Source of the DNA: Pseudolabrys sp.
Lineage (GTDB): Bacteria; Pseudomonadota; Alphaproteobacteria; Rhizobiales; Xanthobacteraceae
Direction of reading: 5' to 3'
NCBI GenBank assembly: GCA_019689975.1
Contig: JADGGK010000023.1
Span: forward strand, 1 to 40,108
Length of the DNA stretch: 40,108 bases
The notes beneath the pieces are model-generated. The model did no database searches. It saw nothing but the letters and a program-made list of their open reading frames with translations, and was not told the origin of the DNA. Of the stretch, positions 35,396 to 40,108 are shown piece after piece (the first letter of the stretch is position 1; every line of letters starts with the position of its first letter). The position numbers and the translations under genes are program-made.

Positions 35396-37417
35396 TCAAC
35401 GCATGCCGAGGACCGCCGGCAGCCATAACGACAAGTCCGGCCAGTACGTGACGATGCCGAGGAAGACGAGCATGGTCATCAGCCATGGCCACACGGCGAC
35501 GGTGAGCTCGGTGATGCCCATTCTGGCGATCCCGGAGGCGACGTAGAGATTGAGTCCAACCGGCGGGTGACAGAGACCCACCTCCATGTTGACCGTCATC
35601 AGGATGCCGAAGTGAACCGGATTGATGCCGAGCTTGACCGCGACCGGAAACAGGATCGGCGCCATGATCAGGATGATCGACGACGGCTCCATCACGTTGC
35701 CGGCGAGCAACAGCAGGATATTGACCACCAGGAGGAATGCGATCCAGCCGAGGCCCTGGTCGATCATCCACTGGGCCAACGCCTGAGGGATGTTCTCGTA
35801 GGTCATCAGGAAGGAGAACAGCACCGCGTTGGTGATGATATAGAGGATCATCGCGCTCAGATTCGCCGATGAGAGCAGCACGCGCGGCACGTCGCTGAGC
35901 TTGAGATCCTTGTAGACGAAGACGGCGATAAAGAAGGCATAGACCGCGCTCATGGCGGCGGCCTCGGTCGGCGTGAACACGCCGGTATAGATGCCGCCGA
36001 TGACGATCACGATCAGGAACAAGCCCCAGATCGACTCCCGGAACGTCCGCATCCGCTCGACGAGCGAGGCCTTGGGCAGGCGCGGATAGTTGTTGCGCCA
36101 GGCGCGATAGAACGTGGTCATGCCGAGCATCGTCGCCATGACGATGCCGGGCAGGATTCCGGCAATGAACAGCTTGCCGACCGACGAGTTGGTCGCGACG
36201 GCGTAGAGCACCATCGGAATCGACGGCGGAATCAGGATGCCGAGCGAACCCGAAGTGGTGATGACGCCGGCGCCGAAGCGCTTGGGAAAACCCTGCGCCA
36301 CCATGGCCGGCAGGATCACCGAGCCGATGGCGACGACGGTCGCCGGCGAGGAGCCGGATACCGCCGCGAACAACGCGCAGGCGAGCACGCCGGAGAGCGC
36401 AAGGCCGCCGTACCAGTGACCGACCATCGCGGTCGCGAAATCGATCATGCGCCGCGCGACGCCGCCGTGGGTGAGGAAATTGCCGGCCAGGATGAAGAAC
36501 GGCACCGCCATGATCTCGAAGCTCTCGAGGCCGGTGAACAGTTTGAGCGCGACGGATTCGGTGCGTACGTCGGTCAGCGTGAACATGAAGGCGAGCACGG
36601 TGAGCCCGAGCGCGATCGATACCGGCATGCCGGTGAGCATGAGCGCGAGAAGCAAGGCGAATACGATGACGGCGCGCAGGCTATGGGGGAGAACGACGAG
36701 ACCGGACGCGTGCGCCACGCAGACCGCGACGATCAGGAGCGGCACCAGGATGAGGATCGTGCCGAGGGGCGTCAGCCCGCCGCGCGCTTCCGCCGGCGCC
36801 GACTCGGCCGGATGCAACGCATCGGTCATGCCCTCGACATGAGCCACGTCGTGATGCGGCAGCTTGCCCGTCCGGTAATACCACCATGCGACCTGAAGGA
36901 AGCGGAAACACATGAGCCCGGAGCCGAGCGGCAGCGTCAGATAAACGATCCACATCGGCGCTTCGAGATCGTTCGACCGCTGGCCGGTAAGAAACATTTC
37001 GTCGACGAAGCGGCCACCGAAGGCGGCGACGATGCCGGTGAACAGCGCGCCGCAGAACAGACTGAAGAGGATCACGTATTTGCGCGACGCCGGCGACAGC
37101 AGGTTGACCAGCACGTCCACGCCGACATGGATGCCGGTCCGCACGCCATAGGCGGCGCCGAACTTCGCCATCCAGATGAACATGTAGATGCAGAGTTCCT
37201 GCGCCCAGGACAGATCGAGTCCGGAGAGCCAGAAGTACAGTCCGCGCAGGACCGCCGGCAGGACCGGGACGCCGTTGGCGGCGAGCCACTTGGCGAGATC
37301 GATGGAGGCGCCGGTGCCGTAGCGATGCAGCACCGCGACGAAAATGAGGGCGGTCGCCGCCGCGATGAGGGCGGCGATCAGCCATTCCTCAAGATGATCG
37401 AGTACGCGTCCCACCAC
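35396..37417 (-). CDS. TRAP transporter permease, fused DctQ-DctM
   Basis: A roughly 673-residue fusion of the small (DctQ, about residues 8-175, four hydrophobic segments, LSWAQELCIYMFIWMAKFG) and large (DctM, about 225-673, twelve or so segments) TRAP subunits. DctM blocks include VPFFILAGNFLTHGG, AVSGSSPATVVAIGSVILP, ILIPPSIPMVLYAV, FTPTEAAAMSAVYAFF and the terminal VGLCHPPVGLNLYV. A polar linker lies around HPAESAPAEARGG. The start is uncertain: GTG 37417 has AGGGGG six bases upstream; ATG 37468 would add 17 residues. It moves organic acids by ion gradient with the receptor gene just upstream. Confidence 0.92.
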   Translation of the reverse strand: MVGRVLDHLEEWLIAALIAAATALIFVAVLHRYGTGASIDLAKWLAANGVPVLPAVLRGLYFWLSGLDLSWAQELCIYMFIWMAKFGAAYGVRTGIHVGVDVLVNLLSPASRKYVILFSLFCGALFTGIVAAFGGRFVDEMFLTGQRSNDLEAPMWIVYLTLPLGSGLMCFRFLQVAWWYYRTGKLPHHDVAHVEGMTDALHPAESAPAEARGGLTPLGTILILVPLLIVAVCVAHASGLVVLPHSLRAVIVFALLLALMLTGMPVSIALGLTVLAFMFTLTDVRTESVALKLFTGLESFEIMAVPFFILAGNFLTHGGVARRMIDFATAMVGHWYGGLALSGVLACALFAAVSGSSPATVVAIGSVILPAMVAQGFPKRFGAGVITTSGSLGILIPPSIPMVLYAVATNSSVGKLFIAGILPGIVMATMLGMTTFYRAWRNNYPRLPKASLVERMRTFRESIWGLFLIVIVIGGIYTGVFTPTEAAAMSAVYAFFIAVFVYKDLKLSDVPRVLLSSANLSAMILYIITNAVLFSFLMTYENIPQALAQWMIDQGLGWIAFLLVVNILLLLAGNVMEPSSIILIMAPILFPVAVKLGINPVHFGILMTVNMEVGLCHPPVGLNLYVASGIARMGITELTVAVWPWLMTMLVFLGIVTYWPDLSLWLPAVLGMR

Positions 37418-37490
37418 GCGTGTCCCCCTCACGCGATTGCGGCCGGGACCATTGCGCCCCGGCCGCATCGTTATCGTCGCGCCCCGTTCG

Positions 37491-38498
37491 TCAGTTCATT
37501 TTGATGTCGAGTTCCTTGGCTACCAGGTCGAGGATCTCCCCCCCGACGCGACTTCTCGCCCAGGTATAGGTCGGCGCCATCGCCTTCTGCCAAGCCAGTT
37601 TCTGCTCCGGCGTCAGATAATGCAGCGTGGTCTTGCCCGACGCCTTGATGGCGGCGAGTGCGTCCTCGTTCTCCTTCTGGGCGATGGAATTGGTGTAATC
37701 GGTCGCCTCCGCCATAGCCTTCTCGAGTTCGGCGCGGATATCGGCCGGCAGGCCGTTCCAAAATTTCGAGTTCACGATCACGGCATATTGCAGATGGGCG
37801 TGGTAGGAGACCGTGATGTCCTTCTGCACCTCGTGGAATTTCTGCGTGAAGTAATTGGACGGCGTGTTCTCGCAACCGTCCACCACGCCGGTCTGCAGCG
37901 CCTGATAGACCTCGGAGAAGGCCATGATCTGCGGAATCGCGCCGACATCGCGGAAATAGCGATCGGCGATCTTCGATCCGGAAATGCGCATCTTGAGGCC
38001 CTGGAAGTCCGCCGGCATCAACAGCGGCCGATTGGCCGAGACCATGTGGAAGCCGTTGTCCCAATAGGCGAGGCCGGTGATGCCCTTCGTCTCCAGTTTC
38101 TTGAACAGCCACTTGCCGATCACACCCTTCATGGCCTTGTCGTATGTGGCCTCGTCCTTGAACAGCCAGGGCAGATCGAGCGCCTCGAATTCCTTCGCGC
38201 CGAGCGGCGCGAACTTGGCGGTCGACGGCGCCAACATCTGCACCGAGCCGAGCTGCAGCGCCTCGATCTCTTCCTTGTCCTTGAACAGTTGCGAGTTGGG
38301 ATAGACTTCGACCTTCACCTTGCCGTTGGTGTATTTCTCGGCCAGTTCCTTGAATTTGAGCGCGCCCTTGCCCTTGGGCGTGTCGTTGGCCACGACATGG
38401 CTGAACTTGAGGATGATTGGGCTCTGCGCGCTCGCCGCCGCTTGGCCAAAGACCAGCGCGACGGCAACCGCGGTCAGCATCGCGAGTGATTTTTTCAT
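37491..38498 (-). CDS. dctP: TRAP transporter substrate-binding protein (DctP family)
   Basis: A 335-residue periplasmic receptor with a Sec leader (MKKSLAMLTAVAVALVFG, cleavage near ASAQ). Family blocks include ILKFSHVVANDTPKGKGALKF, GLKMRISGSKIADRYFRDVGA, the VDGCENTPSNYF box and FHEVQKDITVSYHAHL. The arginine in LKMRISG is the usual carboxylate anchor in DctP proteins, pointing to a carboxylic acid ligand. ATG 38498 follows CGGGAG at six bases. The permease gene follows after 73 bases, so this is a two-gene TRAP operon. Confidence 0.95.
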   Translation of the reverse strand: MKKSLAMLTAVAVALVFGQAAASAQSPIILKFSHVVANDTPKGKGALKFKELAEKYTNGKVKVEVYPNSQLFKDKEEIEALQLGSVQMLAPSTAKFAPLGAKEFEALDLPWLFKDEATYDKAMKGVIGKWLFKKLETKGITGLAYWDNGFHMVSANRPLLMPADFQGLKMRISGSKIADRYFRDVGAIPQIMAFSEVYQALQTGVVDGCENTPSNYFTQKFHEVQKDITVSYHAHLQYAVIVNSKFWNGLPADIRAELEKAMAEATDYTNSIAQKENEDALAAIKASGKTTLHYLTPEQKLAWQKAMAPTYTWARSRVGGEILDLVAKELDIKMN

Positions 38499-38619
38499 GG
38501 ACGACTCCCGGAGCGTGTTCTGTTCGGCCGACGATCGCCGGATTTTACCGCAACCGGAAGTCCCAATCCTCACGTGCCCCCGGTTTCGTTGCGAACGATA
38601 GCCTGCCGCCTCATGTTCT

Positions 38620-38641
38620 CTAATAAATTCCCTAATAAATT
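38620..38641. promoter_or_regulatory. Tandem 12-base AT-rich direct repeat upstream of the TRAP operon
   Basis: 'ctaataaatt' occurs twice with a 12-base period (38620 and 38632) in the 241-base gap between dctP and msrP, followed by the palindrome cgttaacg at 38645-38652. This AT-rich island sits about 120-150 bases upstream of the dctP start, a plausible place for a regulator or UP-type element. Evidence is composition and repetition only. Confidence 0.4.
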
Positions 38642-38739
38642 TGGCGTTAACGTTTGTCCAGTGCCCACCGGGAATGGGTCACGGCGCCTGCCCGCGGGGA
38701 GACGGCAGCGTTGCGGCCGACCGGCCGGTCACTTCGCCG

Positions 38740-39711
38740 TCACGACCAAAGCCGCTCTTTTTCGAGGCCTTTGTAGAGATCGGCGACGTAATCGCCGTAA
38801 CCGTTGAAGATGAGCGTCGGGCGGCGCTCGCCGGTGCCGATCACCTCTTCGGTGGCCTGGCTCCAGCGCGGGTGCGGCACGGCGGGATTGACGTTCGCCC
38901 AGAAACCGTATTCGGACGGCTGCACCGCTTCCCACAGGCCGACGGGGCGCTGCTCGACGAAAGTGAATTGCACGATCGACTTGATCGACTTGAAACCGTA
39001 TTTCCACGGCACGGCAAGCCGCAACGGCGCGCCCTGCTGCCGCGCCAGCGGATGGCCGTAGGCGCCGGTGGCGAGAAATGCGAGCTCGTTGGTCGCCTCC
39101 GCCATGGTGAGCCCTTCCACATAGGGCCAAGGGAACCACGGGAGACGCTGGCCCGGCGCCATCTTGGGATCGAAGAAGGTCGTCATCTTCACATATTTGG
39201 CCGAACCGAGCGGACGCGCGAATTCGACGAGCTTCCTGAGCGGGAAGCCCGTCCAGGCGATGGCCATGCTCCAAGCCTCGACGCAACGGTGACGATAGGT
39301 GCGCTCCTCGAGCGTCATCCTGCGGATGAGGTCGTCGATGCCGATCTCAATCGGCTTTTCCACCAGCCCGTCGATCTTCACCGTCCACGGGCGGACGCGC
39401 AGCTGCTGCGCGGGAGCGGCGACATCCTTGGCGGTCCCGTATTCGTAGAAGTTGTTGTAGTGGAGGTTGATGGTCTCGTCGGTGATCGGCCGATCGAGCT
39501 TGAAGGCCTCGTTGCGCTTGGCCGGGTAGAGATCGCTGGTCGGATCGGGGAGCTTGGCGACGTCGCTCACGCGCTGCGCCAGCACCCCTGCCGGCGCGAG
39601 CGCCAATGCGCCGAGCCCGGCGCCAAGCAGCGTCCGGCGGCTGAAGGCGAGATGCGCGGGCGTCGCCAGTCGCTGCGGCAGATCCCAGGGGCGGCGGCGG
39701 ATGACGTTCAT
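38740..39711 (-). CDS. msrP: Protein-methionine-sulfoxide reductase catalytic subunit MsrP (YedY)
   Basis: A 323-residue periplasmic molybdopterin enzyme that repairs oxidised methionine in envelope proteins. It has a twin-arginine leader (FSRRTLLGAGLGALALAP, cleavage near VLAQ). The Mo-binding cysteine is Cys143 in RHRCVEAWSMAIAWTGFPL; other matches to E. coli YedY are YNNFYEYG, KYVKMTTF, VPWKYGFKSIKSIV and ANVNPAVPHPRWSQATE. ATG 39711 was chosen over an upstream start at 39750 because the family starts nearby. Its usual membrane haem partner gene msrQ is not adjacent: the next leftward gene is dctP, 241 bases away. Confidence 0.96.
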   Translation of the reverse strand: MNVIRRRPWDLPQRLATPAHLAFSRRTLLGAGLGALALAPAGVLAQRVSDVAKLPDPTSDLYPAKRNEAFKLDRPITDETINLHYNNFYEYGTAKDVAAPAQQLRVRPWTVKIDGLVEKPIEIGIDDLIRRMTLEERTYRHRCVEAWSMAIAWTGFPLRKLVEFARPLGSAKYVKMTTFFDPKMAPGQRLPWFPWPYVEGLTMAEATNELAFLATGAYGHPLARQQGAPLRLAVPWKYGFKSIKSIVQFTFVEQRPVGLWEAVQPSEYGFWANVNPAVPHPRWSQATEEVIGTGERRPTLIFNGYGDYVADLYKGLEKERLWS

Positions 39712-39862
39712 GGCCCTGACCTTTCGGAATCGGTTGAGCTCGCGGAGCAAACCTTGGCCGCTCCTGCCCTCACGGGCAAGTCACGCTTGCGGGAGGCCGC
39801 AAGGGACAGGGCGACGTAGCGCGCGGCCGCTCGCGCCGGGGCGGAACTCCCGCGCCTTGCGC

Positions 39863-40108
39863 CTATTCCGCCGCCCGTCTCGCGGCCACGATCTGGTCGG
39901 CCATGCGCCCGGTGAGCTCGGCCATATGGTCGAATTTGAAGGTGAACGAACCGACGCCGGACGTGGCCGAACGCACCTCGATGATGAGGTCGCCGATCTC
40001 CGCTTCCGGCATCTGCGCGCGCACGACATCCCAACCCTCCCAGCCCTCGCGCGCATCGAAGCCGAGGATCTGCGCGCGCCGGCTCGAGAGAATGGCGTTG
40101 ATCTTGGC
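39863..40108 (-). CDS. Elongation factor G-like protein, C-terminal fragment (runs off window)
   Basis: The minus strand is open from the right edge to a TAG at 39863, giving 81 residues that match domain V of EF-G-like GTPases: ILSSRRAQILGFDAREGW, then MPEAEIGDLIIEVRSATSG and GSFTFKFDHMAELTGRMAD. The GDL...EVRSATSGVGSF arrangement is typical of the EF-G-like paralogue in alphaproteobacteria rather than the ribosomal-operon fusA, so it may be a second EF-G. The G domain and start lie outside the window. The 151-base gap to msrP shows no other gene. Confidence 0.88.
   Translation of the reverse strand, partial: AKINAILSSRRAQILGFDAREGWEGWDVVRAQMPEAEIGDLIIEVRSATSGVGSFTFKFDHMAELTGRMADQIVAARRAAE

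Noticed and set aside
38719-38730. Palindrome gaccggccggtc after msrP as a terminator
   Set aside because: It has no loop and no T tract, so factor-independent termination is not supported.

Overview
This is a gene-dense, very G+C-rich stretch with no tRNA, rRNA, CRISPR array or transposase that I can see. Gene families, codon use and intergenic repeats (a short element running from 'tcattgcgag' to 'gaagcaatcc') suggest an alphaproteobacterium, most likely Hyphomicrobiales (Bradyrhizobium/Rhodopseudomonas/Pseudolabrys-like). This placement is an inference from family resemblance, not a database result. The window is dominated by uptake systems for small organic molecules: three complete Liv-type (branched-chain amino acid family) ABC importers, one tripartite tricarboxylate (TTT) system and one TRAP system. 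Small catabolic enzymes lie among them.

Left part (1-9015): a cluster of REP-like repeats (1-460); a leftward unit of an M24-family hydrolase, a half-size PEP-synthase-like phosphotransferase and a D-2-hydroxyacid dehydrogenase, followed by a solute-binding protein without a signal peptide; a divergent LysR regulator; then a zeta-type glutathione S-transferase coupled to a beta-hydroxyacid dehydrogenase, with a second beta-hydroxyacid dehydrogenase divergent from them.

Middle (9311-28128): Liv system 1 (order H-M-binding protein-G-F), a UPF0114 membrane protein, Liv system 2 (binding protein-H-M-G-F), an ACMSD-like amidohydrolase, a divergent pair of FAD monooxygenase (resembling 2,6-dihydroxypyridine hydroxylase) and cupin-like protein, then Liv system 3 (H-M-G-F with its binding protein gene convergent, separated by a strong hairpin). 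Overlapping stop/start codons are common and suggest translational coupling. The permease of system 1 carries what looks like a 60-residue internal duplication.

Right part (28392-40108): a DUF1330 protein, a cyclase-family hydrolase, two tandem paralogous Bug/TctC binding proteins with TctB and TctA permeases (a REP-type inverted pair lies between tctB and tctA), an M20 carbamoyl-amino-acid-hydrolase-like enzyme, a TRAP transporter (binding protein plus fused small/large permease), the periplasmic molybdoenzyme MsrP without an adjacent msrQ, and the C-terminal end of an EF-G-like translation factor running off the right edge.

Taken together this looks like a catabolic and transport region for aromatic, N-heterocyclic or carboxylic substrates: import by ABC, TTT or TRAP systems, ring hydroxylation (FAD monooxygenase), hydrolysis or decarboxylation (amidohydrolase, cyclase-family, M20 and M24 enzymes), and hydroxyacid oxidation or reduction. 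No substrate can be assigned from sequence alone.
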